DNA of 64,000 bases from Gammaproteobacteria bacterium. Lineage in GTDB: Bacteria > Gemmatimonadota > Gemmatimonadetes > Longimicrobiales > Gaopeijiaceae. Location: assembly GCA_028819075.1 (NCBI GenBank), contig JAPPMM010000049.1, positions 1 to 64,000 of the forward strand, written 5' to 3'. The notes under the pieces are model-generated. The model was not told the DNA's origin, ran no database searches, and worked only from the letters and a program-made list of their open reading frames with translations. The translations under genes and the position numbers were made by a program. Shown piece after piece: positions 31,998 through 41,776 of the stretch (its first letter is position 1; each line of letters opens with the position of its first letter).

Positions 31998-34246
31998 CAG
32001 AAGACCTGTCCCAGGGAGAGGTGAAGCTGAAGCCGGCTCAGCGACCAATCCGCGGATTCGCCGTACAGTACCGGGTGCGGAAGGATCTCGAGCCGGCCCG
32101 AGCGAACGAAGTCGGGCGCCGCGGCCAGCTTTGCCTCGTCGTGATCGACGTCGGAATGGTAGGGCCGGATCCCCGAGGTCAGGACGCGCTGTTCCTCGCC
32201 CCCGCTCAGCCGGTACGCCACGTCCAGTCGCAGAGGACCGATGGCGGTGAAGTAACGGACGCCCATCCCCGGGGTCCATTCGAGGCGCGCGAGATCCCGG
32301 GAGCTGTCGTCGGACCAGACCTGGCCGAAGTCGAGAAACAGGGTTCCCTGCCAGTCTGCGGAACTGAGCGGAAAGCGTACCTCGACGTTGCCCTCGAGCA
32401 GCCGGCTGCCTCCGGTGGGATTGGACGTAAAGCGGTCGTCACCAAGGGTGCGCGGATCGCAGGTGAAGTCGATGATCTGGTCCGGGGTACAGGGCGCCGG
32501 GCCGCCGTCTCCGGGGGCCAGCAACGTTTCCACGTCCACGAACAGCACGCGCGGGCCCAACTGATTGTGGGCGAAGCCGCGCACCGAGGTGGCGCCCCCC
32601 GAATAGAACCGCTTCTGCGGGTGCGCGATCTCGGAGCCGACGTCCCGGCCCAGTGCTCCGAATCCTCCGGCGCCCAGCCATCCCCCGCGTACCCGCCCGG
32701 CCAGCACCCAGCCTTCCAGGAATTCGCGGGTTCCGGATGCCTCGCCCACGGCCAGGTTGTAGGCGAAGTCGGATCCGGTCAGGCGGGATGCGTGCTCGAT
32801 CTCGGCGATCAGCGAGTATCTCGCGGCGGCACCGATGCCCTGGCCGATTTCCTCGTGCGCGAGGCGGATTCCCACGGGCGACAGCCAGTTGCTGCGCTGG
32901 AGCACCTCGATGCCCTCGAAGTCGCATACCAGGAAGCTGGAGCAGAAGAAGATGTCCGCCGCGTCCAGCTTCCCCGTTGTGGGCTGGAAGAAGATCGTCT
33001 GCGCACGCCCCTGCGCGCCTCCCCGGGTGACGGAGAGATCGACGCCCAGGCTCTGGCGGACGAAGAGGTCGGGCAGACTCTGCCGCTCCCAGAACACATT
33101 GGCGGCGAAAGTGGTGCGCAGCGAGAAGAGACGGGGCTGGGAGAACTGGGCCGAGAGCGACCAGTTGTAGCGCCCGTAGGGACCGGTGCCGGCATCGCGG
33201 CAGAGCGTCGAGTTGAGCGGGGAGTTCAGGATGTTCGAGAGCCGTCCGAGGAACTGCAGCCGGCGTCCGCCCCCGGAGAAATTCCGGCTGGTCCAGCTGG
33301 CTTCTCCGTTCACGCAGTCGGCCGTGCTCCAGCCGCCTCCCGCGCGGTATCGGTGAATGTCGCCCTCGACGACCGTGATCGATACGGGGATTACGCTGTC
33401 CGGCTGCGCGTCCAGTTCCTCCGTTACCGCGACATTGCTGAAGACCTCCATGCCATAGAGGTTGCGCCGCGCCTGGAAGACGAGGTCGGCGTCGTAGGTG
33501 CTGCCTTCGCGGAAGGGAATCATGCCCAGTATGACGCCCTGGTCCACCCTTTCGTTTCCCTCGATCGAGATGGCCCCGAAGCGTGCCGGAGCTCCCTTGA
33601 AGACATCGAAGTTGACCCGCGCGCCGTACGGCTGCGCGGCCGGAATGAGGATGTCGAGCAGGACTTCGGCGTGGGCGTACCCGGCGTTGCGCAACCGGAT
33701 GGTGAGCGAATCACGGGCCGCCCCCAGCACCAGCTGGTCGAGCGGATCTCCCGCGCCCACCGGCAGATCGTCGAGGAGATCCAGGTCGCCGGGCGGATCG
33801 AGCCCGTTGAAGGCCAGGGAATCGATGAGCACCGGCCTTCCTTCCTCGATATGGAACGTGATCCCAACCCCGTCGCCGTTCCGGTCGAGACTCGGTTCGA
33901 TAAGCGCCTCCCGGTATCCGTGCCGGTAGTAGAAGAGCCGCAGGCGCACCACGTCGCGTTCGAATTCGCGCGGACCCAGGAAGTGCTCGTCGATGGCGAA
34001 AGAGCTTCCCGACCAGCAGAAGACGGAGAGCAGCCAGTGCCGGCAGTCGGTCGACCGCGTCATGATGGAAGCGCCCAGCGCGCGATCGGAGAAGACGTCG
34101 TTGCCCTCGAAGCGAAGCGTGGTGACCTCTTCCAGTTCCCCCTGGACCGCCGACACGGGGACTGTGGTAGCGAGCAGGGCGGGAAGGAGGGCGAGGACCG
34201 TCCCGGCGCATCGCCGCCCGGGGTGCGCGCGCAGACTGCCGGTCAC
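31997..34246 (-). CDS. tamA: Omp85-family outer-membrane protein, TamA/BamA-like
   Basis: A 749-residue outer-membrane insertase. After an N-terminal signal (GTVLALLPALLATTVPVSA) come POTRA-type domains (VTTLRFEGNDVFSDRALGASI, VLIDSLAFNGLDPPGDL and ARFGAISIEGNERVDQGVIL), then a 16-strand barrel (from about residue 320) with the lid-loop motif SVRGF, here GGATSVRGFAHNQLGP. It ends in the outer-membrane signature LQLHLSLGQVF with a terminal Phe. Two Cys pairs are unusual (TDCRHWLLSVFCW and IFFCSSFLVCDF). GTG start at 34246 overlaps the preceding stop (GTGA). With TamB downstream it probably forms the Tam system; BamA itself is the alternative. Confidence 0.88.
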   Translation of the reverse strand: MTGSLRAHPGRRCAGTVLALLPALLATTVPVSAVQGELEEVTTLRFEGNDVFSDRALGASIMTRSTDCRHWLLSVFCWSGSSFAIDEHFLGPREFERDVVRLRLFYYRHGYREALIEPSLDRNGDGVGITFHIEEGRPVLIDSLAFNGLDPPGDLDLLDDLPVGAGDPLDQLVLGAARDSLTIRLRNAGYAHAEVLLDILIPAAQPYGARVNFDVFKGAPARFGAISIEGNERVDQGVILGMIPFREGSTYDADLVFQARRNLYGMEVFSNVAVTEELDAQPDSVIPVSITVVEGDIHRYRAGGGWSTADCVNGEASWTSRNFSGGGRRLQFLGRLSNILNSPLNSTLCRDAGTGPYGRYNWSLSAQFSQPRLFSLRTTFAANVFWERQSLPDLFVRQSLGVDLSVTRGGAQGRAQTIFFQPTTGKLDAADIFFCSSFLVCDFEGIEVLQRSNWLSPVGIRLAHEEIGQGIGAAARYSLIAEIEHASRLTGSDFAYNLAVGEASGTREFLEGWVLAGRVRGGWLGAGGFGALGRDVGSEIAHPQKRFYSGGATSVRGFAHNQLGPRVLFVDVETLLAPGDGGPAPCTPDQIIDFTCDPRTLGDDRFTSNPTGGSRLLEGNVEVRFPLSSADWQGTLFLDFGQVWSDDSSRDLARLEWTPGMGVRYFTAIGPLRLDVAYRLSGGEEQRVLTSGIRPYHSDVDHDEAKLAAAPDFVRSGRLEILPHPVLYGESADWSLSRLQLHLSLGQVF

Positions 34247-35127
34247 GCGCTGCCCGCGGTACCTGGCGACGGTGGCTGTGCGAAGTCGTGGCGGGGGAAG
34301 GTGTCGCGCGCGACCGGCCGGAAGCCATCCTCCAGGGAGGAGCGCAGATACCGGGTCACCGCGATCCTGTCGTTCGTCACCCGCACAAGGTTGCAGCTGT
34401 TCTTGCCCTTCTCCCTTCCGCGCCCCCGGTCGGACGCCGTGGTGCCGCTGCATACCAGCAGCACGGGCGAATCCGCCTCCCCCGATCCATTCGTCGACGG
34501 ACCGCTCGGAACGCCCACCGAGATGAAAGCGCGATGAAGGTGGCCGAACAGCACCAGCTCCACGCCCATTTCGGCCAGCCGGGCGACGATGCGGCGGGCG
34601 CGGGGGAGGGCAGCGATGAGATCCCCTTCGGGCGCTCCGACCAGCGCGTGGTGCACCACCAGCGCGCGCAGGCCCCCGTTTCCGGCCCGGGCGAACGCCG
34701 CCGCCGCACGTTCCAGCTGTTCGTCGGCCACGTTGCCGTTCACGATGGTGCGGTCGGGCGTGGTGGTGTTGAGCGCGACCACGACCGCTCCGCCGAGGTC
34801 GTGTTCGGTGTCGAGTTCGTCCGCGATCCAGCGGCGGTAGTTGCGGAAGGGTGCGAAGGCGCGCTCCCACAGGCGGTACAGGGGCACGTCGTGGTTGCCG
34901 GGCGTGACCACAAGCGGGACCTGGGGAAGGCGCTTCAGGTAGGCGGCCGCCGCCTCGTATTCGCGGTTCTTGGCACGCTGCGTGAAGTCGCCCGAGAGCG
35001 CGATCAGGTCGGGCGAGACGGAGTGCGCCAACGTGAGGAAGTCGGCGGCGGCCGCAGGCGCGTGCGGCCGCCCGAAGTGCAGGTCCGAGCCGTGAAGTAT
35101 GGTGAATGCGCGGCCGGGATGGCTCAC
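34243..35127 (-). CDS. Metallophosphoesterase (calcineurin-like)
   Basis: A 294-residue two-metal phosphoesterase. All family motifs are in order: GSDLHFG (about 14-20), LSGDFTQR (about 45), TPGNHDVP (about 75), VVHHALVG (about 157) and FGHLHRAF (about 192). This is the class III cyclic-nucleotide phosphodiesterase / CpdA-like pattern, but UDP-diacylglucosamine or nucleotide substrates are also possible. GTG start at 35127 overlaps the lgt stop; the stop overlaps the Omp85 gene. The location between lgt and envelope-assembly genes hints at an envelope-lipid role. No signal peptide. Confidence 0.85.
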   Translation of the reverse strand: MSHPGRAFTILHGSDLHFGRPHAPAAAADFLTLAHSVSPDLIALSGDFTQRAKNREYEAAAAYLKRLPQVPLVVTPGNHDVPLYRLWERAFAPFRNYRRWIADELDTEHDLGGAVVVALNTTTPDRTIVNGNVADEQLERAAAAFARAGNGGLRALVVHHALVGAPEGDLIAALPRARRIVARLAEMGVELVLFGHLHRAFISVGVPSGPSTNGSGEADSPVLLVCSGTTASDRGRGREKGKNSCNLVRVTNDRIAVTRYLRSSLEDGFRPVARDTFPRHDFAQPPSPGTAGSA

Positions 35128-35984
35128 GGCGCCCTCGCCTTCTTCGGGCGCGGCCCACCGTTCCGGGACGCGAGACGGACCATCGCCGCCGCCGCCGCCG
35201 CGATCAGCAGGAGGCTGATGACCTGCGCGATGGTCAGGCTGCCCAGGAAGCGGTCGTCCTTGGCGCGCACGAATTCGACCAGAAAGCGGGCCGCCGAGGC
35301 CAGCGCCAGCCACAGCGCAAACACCCAGCCGGGAGGATGCGCGCCGTGCCGCAGACGCCAGACGATCGCGAAGATCGCCAGCGCCATGGCGATCTCGTAC
35401 AACTGCGTGGGATGTACCGGCACGATCTGTCCGTAGGCTTCCACCAGAGCCGGATCCGTTTCGATCCCGAAGCGGGCCAGGTTGTCCACCGAACTGGGGG
35501 GTGAACCCTGCGGAAAGCGGATTCCCACCCACGAGGCCGTCGGGCGGCCGTAGTCGTCCCCGACCAGGAAGCACCCGAGTCGCCCCACCGCGTACGCCAT
35601 CGCCATCGACGGGGCGGTCAGATCGAGCGTCTGGCGCACGGGCAGGCCGAGCCGCTTCATCTGGTACAGGACGGCCGCGGTTCCGCCGAGGAAGCCCCCG
35701 TACCACACCAGCCCGCCGCGCGCGAACAGGAACCGCGGATTCTCGACGAGCCTGGGGAAGTTGAGAAACACGTAGTACAGCTTGGCTCCGATGATTCCCC
35801 CGATCACCGCGGCGAACACGAGGTCCCAGGCGCGGTCGGGATGGATGCCGGTCTCGCTCATCCGTGCGCGCAACAGGTAGCCGGCCGCCAGGAAGGCCAG
35901 GAAGAGCATGACCCCGAAGGAGGTGACCGGCTCTCCGCCGAGCACCGGCACCCATTCGGGAAAGCGGAAGAGGATTGGATACAC
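35124..35984 (-). CDS. lgt: Prolipoprotein diacylglyceryl transferase
   Basis: An inner-membrane enzyme that transfers diacylglycerol to the lipobox cysteine of prolipoproteins, the first step of lipoprotein maturation (several lipoproteins lie in this window). The 286 residues show about seven hydrophobic segments, GGLVWYGGFLGG, the signature GRLGCFLVGDDYGRPT (Cys and Asp replace the usual Asn and Glu, as in a divergent Lgt clade) and HPTQLYEI. The last part ends in a basic tail. GTG start at 35984. It follows tsaD by 89 bases. Confidence 0.93.
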   Translation of the reverse strand: MYPILFRFPEWVPVLGGEPVTSFGVMLFLAFLAAGYLLRARMSETGIHPDRAWDLVFAAVIGGIIGAKLYYVFLNFPRLVENPRFLFARGGLVWYGGFLGGTAAVLYQMKRLGLPVRQTLDLTAPSMAMAYAVGRLGCFLVGDDYGRPTASWVGIRFPQGSPPSSVDNLARFGIETDPALVEAYGQIVPVHPTQLYEIAMALAIFAIVWRLRHGAHPPGWVFALWLALASAARFLVEFVRAKDDRFLGSLTIAQVISLLLIAAAAAAMVRLASRNGGPRPKKARAP

Positions 35985-36073
35985 GGGTAGCCAGGGGGTT
36001 CAGGGTGGGGTCGGGCCGGCGCGCACGGGATTCGGGCATGCCGCTCCGCGGATGGTTTCGAGAGCGTCGGGAG

Positions 36074-37113
<1,040 letters not shown>

Positions 37114-37117
<4 letters not shown>

Positions 37118-37857
37118 CGCCCCTCGGACCCCTCTCTGCCGACCAGCTCGACCCGCACTTCGACCGTGTCCGGCGAGAAGCTGATCAACTCGCCCGAAAT
37201 GCCGTTGCCGACGCCCACGCGAACCACCTGCGACCCCGCGATGCGCGACAGGTCCACGGGATCGAGGCGAATCGTGCTGAGCTCCGCGACCCGGCTTGCC
37301 GGCCCGATTACGCGAATGGTCGCGGGGGAGGCGGTGGGGGGCGCGGCCAACGTCAACTCGTCACGCGGGACGCCGACCACGGTGGGGGCGACGGGCACCT
37401 CCACCGCCACCATGGGTTCGAAGGCGATGGCGACCGCGGCCGGCTCCACGGCCTCGACGACCACTCCCTCGATGCCCTGCAGGCGCACCCAGTTGCGATC
37501 GATCACCAGGGACGTGTCGGCGGAGCCCACCGCATCCACGGGGACCATGATCGAAGGCTGGTTCCCGGCGAGGCGCAGGAGTTGACGGGCCGTGCCCGCC
37601 AGCCGAACCGTCGCGCTGGAGGGCGTCGGGGTACCCGAGACCGCCCACTGTGGATCGTTCAGCTGCACGCGCACCGGCACGCCGTCGAAGGCCCGGCGCT
37701 CCGGCTGCTCCATCTGCACGACGACCCACAGAACGACAGCAAGCGCAAGCGCGGCAAGCATCGGAGTCGAGTTGCGCCCCGACTCGGATGCCTGCCAGGG
37801 CAGCTTCAGCTTGCCAGCAGCCTCTGGATCAGTTCGAGGTTTTCCGGGGAATCCCAC
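37114..37857 (-). CDS. YbbR-like domain protein, membrane-anchored
   Basis: A 247-residue protein with one transmembrane helix (MLAALALAVVLWVVVQ, about 33-48) and two or more YbbR-type beta domains (VPVRVQLNDPQW, PSIMVPVDAVGSA, VEVPVAPTVVGVPRDE, ATIRVIGPASRV). YbbR proteins often work with the cyclic-di-AMP synthase CdaA and GlmM, but neither gene is here. The GTG at 37857 has GGGAG seven bases upstream and lies 52 bases inside tlpA; an ATG at 37761 directly before the helix would avoid the overlap but lacks a ribosome site. Stop overlaps the tsaD start. Confidence 0.8.
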
Positions 37858-38363
37858 TCGGTTGCTCCCGCGATCTTCTTGTAGATGACCCCGTCCTTGC
37901 CGATCAGGAAGGACTCGGGGACCCCAGTGGTTCGGTAGGTCTGCCTGATCCGCCCGGACGCGTCGTGCAGGATCGTGAAGGTGAGCCCGTGCTCGCGGGC
38001 GAACAGGCCCACGTCGCCGCCGGGATTGCCGGCTTCATCGCGCTCGCCCTGCGCCGCATCCACGCTTACGGCGAGGATATCGAAGGGCTGGCCGTCGAGC
38101 TGTTCGTACAGGCGCTGCATCGAGGGCATCTCCACGATGCAGGGGCCGCACCAGGTGGCCCAGATGTTGACCAGCACCACCCGGCCGCGGTGATCCTCGA
38201 GGGAGACGGGGGTCCCCTGGAGGTCGGAGATCGTGAAGGCCGGGGCGTCGGCCCCCAGGCCTACCGGCTGAAACCGTCCCCGGCCCGCCCAGGCCATGAG
38301 GACGAGCGCACCGGCCCCCAGCACGGCCACCAGATACGGAATGCGCGAAGGTCTGTGGGTCAT
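37806..38363 (-). CDS. TlpA-family thiol-disulfide oxidoreductase
   Basis: A 185-residue membrane-anchored periplasmic thioredoxin. An N-terminal hydrophobic helix (YLVAVLGAGALVLMAW) is followed by the AhpC/TSA-like fold FTISDLQGTPVSLEDHRGRV and the active site WATWCGPCIVEMPS. The cis-Pro region is TTGVPESFLIGKDG. It probably reduces cytochrome c or other periplasmic cysteines; cytochromes are encoded elsewhere in the window. Its ATG overlaps the PASTA gene stop by four bases and its 3' end overlaps the ybbR-like gene. Confidence 0.9.
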   Translation of the reverse strand: MTHRPSRIPYLVAVLGAGALVLMAWAGRGRFQPVGLGADAPAFTISDLQGTPVSLEDHRGRVVLVNIWATWCGPCIVEMPSMQRLYEQLDGQPFDILAVSVDAAQGERDEAGNPGGDVGLFAREHGLTFTILHDASGRIRQTYRTTGVPESFLIGKDGVIYKKIAGATEWDSPENLELIQRLLAS

Positions 38364-39313
38364 GTCGACGGCCTCTCGGAACCAGCGGATCGAACCTGTA
38401 ACGATATCACCCTTATCATGTTCGCACCCATGGTGATTGTTCCTGCGTTTCCGGCTGTGTCGGGCCGGGGGAGGCCGCCCGGCAGCAGCGCGCGGTCGCC
38501 GATCACCAGCCGCACTTCGGACCCCACCTCCACGGTGCTCGCCGCCGCCGGATCCTGCTCGATTACCACGGCCGGCTCCAAACTCGTGAGCGCGTCCATT
38601 TCGATCTCGGTGACGAAGAGCCCGAGGGAGTCGAGCAGGAGGAAGGCTTCCTCCTCGCTCAGTCCGAGGAGGATCGGCATTTCCACCACCGGCGGCCCCA
38701 GGCTGATCGCGAGCCGCACTTCGAAAGGCAGGGCCACGGCGGTTCCCGCCTCCGGTTCCATGGCGACCACTTCGCCGGCGGGCTCCGCGTCCTCCAGGGA
38801 GTCCACGGCGACCGTGAACCCGTTCGCTCCGAGGAGGACGCGCGCCCTCCGTTCGTGCTGGCCGATCACGTCGGGAACGGCGCGATGCTCCGGACCCAGG
38901 CTGATGGCGAATTCGATGGCCGCTCCGGGAAGGGCGAGCTGGCCGGGCAGCGGGGTCTGGCCCAGGATGGAGCCGGTGGCGGCGGAGGGGTGGTACATCG
39001 AGTCGACTGCGCCCAGCCCGAGTCCCGCCCCTGCGGCGCGGGCAGCGGCGACCTGGAGGTCGAGTCCGGTCAGATCGGGCACGCTCAGCAGGTCCGGAGG
39101 CGGAGCGGGCACCGGGAATACGACCCGAGTGGCGGCCACGTAGCCGCCAACGAACATCACGCCCAGCAGAACCGCGCCGCGCAGCACGCGCCCGAGGACT
39201 CCGGCCGGACGCCTTCCGCGGGAGCTTGCGCGTCTCTTCCTTTTCGTCGAACGGCGCTTGCGACCGCCGCCACGGGCGGGCCTGCGCCGACCAATCGAGC
39301 TTCCCAGCCTCAT
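38360..39313 (-). CDS. PASTA-domain membrane protein without kinase domain
   Basis: A 317-residue protein: a very basic cytoplasmic N-terminus (GRKRRSTKRKRRASSRGRR), one transmembrane helix (about 46-65) and three PASTA domains outside (about 73-140, 141-205, 206-270; openings VPDLTGLDLQVA, VPDVIGQHERRA and MPILLGLSEEEA), then a tail of about 45 residues. PASTA domains bind muropeptides or other peptidoglycan pieces. There is no kinase or transpeptidase domain. It lies next to rsmB, where Firmicutes and Actinobacteria often carry a PASTA kinase. ATG overlaps the rsmB stop; stop overlaps tlpA. Confidence 0.87.
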   Translation of the reverse strand: MRLGSSIGRRRPARGGGRKRRSTKRKRRASSRGRRPAGVLGRVLRGAVLLGVMFVGGYVAATRVVFPVPAPPPDLLSVPDLTGLDLQVAAARAAGAGLGLGAVDSMYHPSAATGSILGQTPLPGQLALPGAAIEFAISLGPEHRAVPDVIGQHERRARVLLGANGFTVAVDSLEDAEPAGEVVAMEPEAGTAVALPFEVRLAISLGPPVVEMPILLGLSEEEAFLLLDSLGLFVTEIEMDALTSLEPAVVIEQDPAAASTVEVGSEVRLVIGDRALLPGGLPRPDTAGNAGTITMGANMIRVISLQVRSAGSERPST

Positions 39314-40620
39314 CGGATTCTCCGCATGCGCGCCGCGAACGCGCCGTCGAAACCGGTGCTCTGCGGCAGGACGCACAGGTGACCGCGATCGTCCATGACC
39401 TCCGGATCCATGTCTTCGGGAGCTTCCCGGCGGAATTCGGGGTGCCGGCTCAGGAATCCCTCCACGACGTCGACGTTTTCCTCTGGCTCCAATGTACACG
39501 TGGAGTACACCAGAAGTCCCCCGGCGGGAACGGCCCGGGATGCACCCGCGAGGAGCCGGGACTGGACGCCGGCCAGCCTCGCGGGATCCGTCTCCGTCAG
39601 GCGCCATCTGACGTCGGGACGGCGGGCCAGGGTACCCGTGCCGGTGCACGGCGCATCCACCAGGACGAGGTCGGCCCGGCGCACGGGTGCGGCACCGGCG
39701 TCCGCGACCACGGCGCCCACGCGGGCTCCGAGGCGCAGGGCGGACCCGGTCACGAGCTTCAGGCGGGGCGGGGAAAGGTCGGCTGCCAGCACGTACCCTG
39801 CGCGTTCCGATAGCACCAGCGCCTTGCCCCCGGGTGCGGCGCACAGATCGGCCACGAGGGCGCCCGGAGGTGGGTCGGCGTAGCGCGCCACCAGCGCGGC
39901 GCCGGGGTCCTGGATGACGCCGGGGACGGCCCCGAGCACGCGCGCCGGGTCGGTCCCGGCCGCGAGACGCAGGCAACCGGAGCCGAGCCCGGCTGCGGTT
40001 GCGGTCAGGCCGGCGGCCCGCAACCGCTTGAGGGCGGGTTCGGGTTCGATGCCCACGGGGCGGAAGAAGAGCCCTGGCACACCGTTGTCATGCCTCAGGA
40101 GCGCCTCGGTGGCGGTCGCCCCCCAGCGCGCGAGCCAGCGTCGCACCAGCCACCGGGGATGGGAGTGCCAGTGCGTGAGATGGTCCTCGAGGTCGGTCTC
40201 GCGGTTGGGGAAGGCGTCCGCGGGCGATCCCTCGCGTGCCGAGGCGCGCAGAACGGCGTTGATCAGTCCTGCAGCCCTTCCGGCACCGGCCGCGCGCGCG
40301 AGCTCCACTGTGGACGACACCGCCGCGTACGTGGGCACGCCCTCCATGTAGTGCAGTTGGTACGCGCCCATGCGCAGCAGGTCGAGGACCGCCGCATCGA
40401 GCCGCTCAGGTCCCCGGCGCGCGTGCAGCGCGATCGTGTAGTCCAGGCGGCCGCGCAGCCGCGCCACCCCGTAAGCGAGGGCGTGCACCCAGTGCCGGTC
40501 GCGGGGCGACAGGGCGCCGGCGCGCGTGTCCAGAGCGCGATCCAGACGCTGGCCCCGGGTGCAGGCGGCGAGCACCCGGAACGCGACTCTTCTGGCGTCG
40601 CGCGATCCGTCCGCGCCCAT
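39310..40620 (-). CDS. rsmB: 16S rRNA (cytosine-C5)-methyltransferase RsmB
   Basis: A 436-residue SAM methyltransferase that modifies C967 of 16S rRNA. The N-terminal NusB-like RNA-binding domain (about 1-140: AFRVLAACTRGQRLDRALD) is followed by the Rossmann domain: LCAAPGGKAL for SAM, DAPCTGTG with the release cysteine, and YSTCTLEPEEN with the catalytic nucleophile cysteine. Length matches E. coli (429). In many bacteria it follows fmt directly; here the thiE-thiS-thiG block separates them. ATG at 40620, 16 bases after the thiG stop. Confidence 0.94.
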   Translation of the reverse strand: MGADGSRDARRVAFRVLAACTRGQRLDRALDTRAGALSPRDRHWVHALAYGVARLRGRLDYTIALHARRGPERLDAAVLDLLRMGAYQLHYMEGVPTYAAVSSTVELARAAGAGRAAGLINAVLRASAREGSPADAFPNRETDLEDHLTHWHSHPRWLVRRWLARWGATATEALLRHDNGVPGLFFRPVGIEPEPALKRLRAAGLTATAAGLGSGCLRLAAGTDPARVLGAVPGVIQDPGAALVARYADPPPGALVADLCAAPGGKALVLSERAGYVLAADLSPPRLKLVTGSALRLGARVGAVVADAGAAPVRRADLVLVDAPCTGTGTLARRPDVRWRLTETDPARLAGVQSRLLAGASRAVPAGGLLVYSTCTLEPEENVDVVEGFLSRHPEFRREAPEDMDPEVMDDRGHLCVLPQSTGFDGAFAARMRRIR

Positions 40621-40636
40621 TCGCCGCTCGCGCGTG

Positions 40637-41422
40637 CTACTCCGGCAGCGGGGGCGAGGAGGGGACCGCCACCTCGCGCGTGGGCATGCGGCCTGCCAGG
40701 TAGGCGAGCCGGCCCGCGACCACCGCCTCGCGCATCGCGGCCGCCATGCGCACGGGATCGCGGGCCGCCGCGATGGCGGTGTTCATGAGCACCCCGTCCA
40801 CCCCCTGCTCCATGGTGAGGCAGGCATCCGAGGCGGTGCCCACCCCGGCGTCCACGATAATCGGGACCTCGCAGCGCTCCTTGATCGCGCGCACGTAGTA
40901 CGGGTTGAGCAGCCCGAGGCCGCTCCCGATGGGGCTCGCGAGGGGCATCACCGCCACGCACCCCGCATCCTCCAGCCGAAGGGCGGTGATGAGGTCCTCG
41001 TTGGTGTAGGCCATCACCTTGAACCCTTCCGCCACGAGCACCCGGGCGGCGTCGAGGGTCGCCTGCGTGTCCGGGAGCAGGGTGGTCTCGTCACCGATCA
41101 CCTCCAGCTTCAGCCACTCGTTGAACCCCGCGGCGCGGGCCAGCCTCGCATAGCGGATTGCGTCCGCGGCGGTGTAGCAGCCCGCGGTGTTGGCCAGGAG
41201 GAAGAACTCGCCGGGGTCGAGATGGTACAGGATACCTTCCTCGCGGGTGCGGTCGAGGTCTATCCGCCGCACCGCCACCGTCACCATGTCCGAGCCGCTG
41301 GCGCGGATGGCCCGCACCATGGTCTCGTTGTCGGGATACTTGCCGGTCCCCACGATCAGGCGGGAGCGGAACTCTCTGCCCCCGACCACGAACGGGGTGT
41401 CGGCGCTCGCGTGTGTCGACAT
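40637..41422 (-). CDS. thiG: Thiazole synthase
   Basis: ThiG builds the thiazole ring of thiamine from 1-deoxyxylulose-5-phosphate, ThiS-thiocarboxylate and a glycine-derived imine. This 261-residue TIM-barrel opens SRLIVGTGKYPDNETM, contains the Schiff-base lysine in LKLEVIGDETTLLPD, and phosphate-binding VDAGVGTASDACLTMEQG and VLMNTAIAAARDPV. The ATG at 41422 has AGAGG upstream; an ATG 15 codons earlier (41467) sits in an AT-rich patch without a site. It is separated from thiS by 130 bases, unlike the tight junctions nearby. Confidence 0.95.
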   Translation of the reverse strand: MSTHASADTPFVVGGREFRSRLIVGTGKYPDNETMVRAIRASGSDMVTVAVRRIDLDRTREEGILYHLDPGEFFLLANTAGCYTAADAIRYARLARAAGFNEWLKLEVIGDETTLLPDTQATLDAARVLVAEGFKVMAYTNEDLITALRLEDAGCVAVMPLASPIGSGLGLLNPYYVRAIKERCEVPIIVDAGVGTASDACLTMEQGVDGVLMNTAIAAARDPVRMAAAMREAVVAGRLAYLAGRMPTREVAVPSSPPLPE

Positions 41423-41456
41423 CACCGCCTCTTGGCTCCGTCCGCCGGTACTGGTA

Positions 41457-41483
41457 TCTACTGACATATATTGTTGTCTACTG
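41457..41483 (-). promoter_or_regulatory. AT-rich island with direct repeats upstream of thiG
   Basis: On the minus strand CAGTAGA occurs at 41483-41477 and again at 41463-41457, exactly 20 bases (two helical turns) apart, with ACAATATATGT between. This is the most AT-rich patch in the region and lies 35-60 bases before the thiG ATG. It could be an internal promoter or a protein-binding site. It does not match the TPP riboswitch consensus. Confidence 0.35.
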
Positions 41484-41552
41484 CGTTATCAGGCTCGGCG
41501 GCCTGGCGGGGGTCGCAACTCCGCTCCCCGCGGCTCCCTGCCGCCGGAAGCA

Positions 41553-41765
41553 TCACCCGCCGCCCACGAAGTGAACCAGTTCCAGTTGGTCGCCCTCGCT
41601 CAGACGCACCGTGGCGTAGCTCTCGCGGGCGAGGATTTCCCGGTTGCGTTCGACGACCACCATCCCGGGGACCAGGCCCAACTCGTCGAGGAGGCCGGAC
41701 ACGGTGATGTCCGCGCCCACCTCTCGCGCCTTTCCGTTCAGGCGGATCGTCACCTTGCCGTCCAT
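41553..41765 (-). CDS. thiS: Thiamine biosynthesis sulfur carrier ThiS
   Basis: A 70-residue ubiquitin-like sulfur carrier: TIRLNGKAREVGADITVSGL at the start, MVVVERNREILARE in the middle, and the obligatory C-terminal Gly-Gly (HFVGGG), here with three glycines. The terminal glycine is adenylated by ThiF and converted to thiocarboxylate; ThiF is not in the window. ATG at 41765 chosen; a longer frame runs into thiE. Eleven bases after the thiE stop. Confidence 0.92.
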   Translation of the reverse strand: MDGKVTIRLNGKAREVGADITVSGLLDELGLVPGMVVVERNREILARESYATVRLSEGDQLELVHFVGGG

Positions 41766-41776
41766 TCCGGTGGTTG

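Noticed and set aside
41423..41552. Possible TPP riboswitch before thiG
   Set aside because: The gap lacks the CTGAGA element and the paired arms of the thi box; only a short CCTGAT resembles it by chance.
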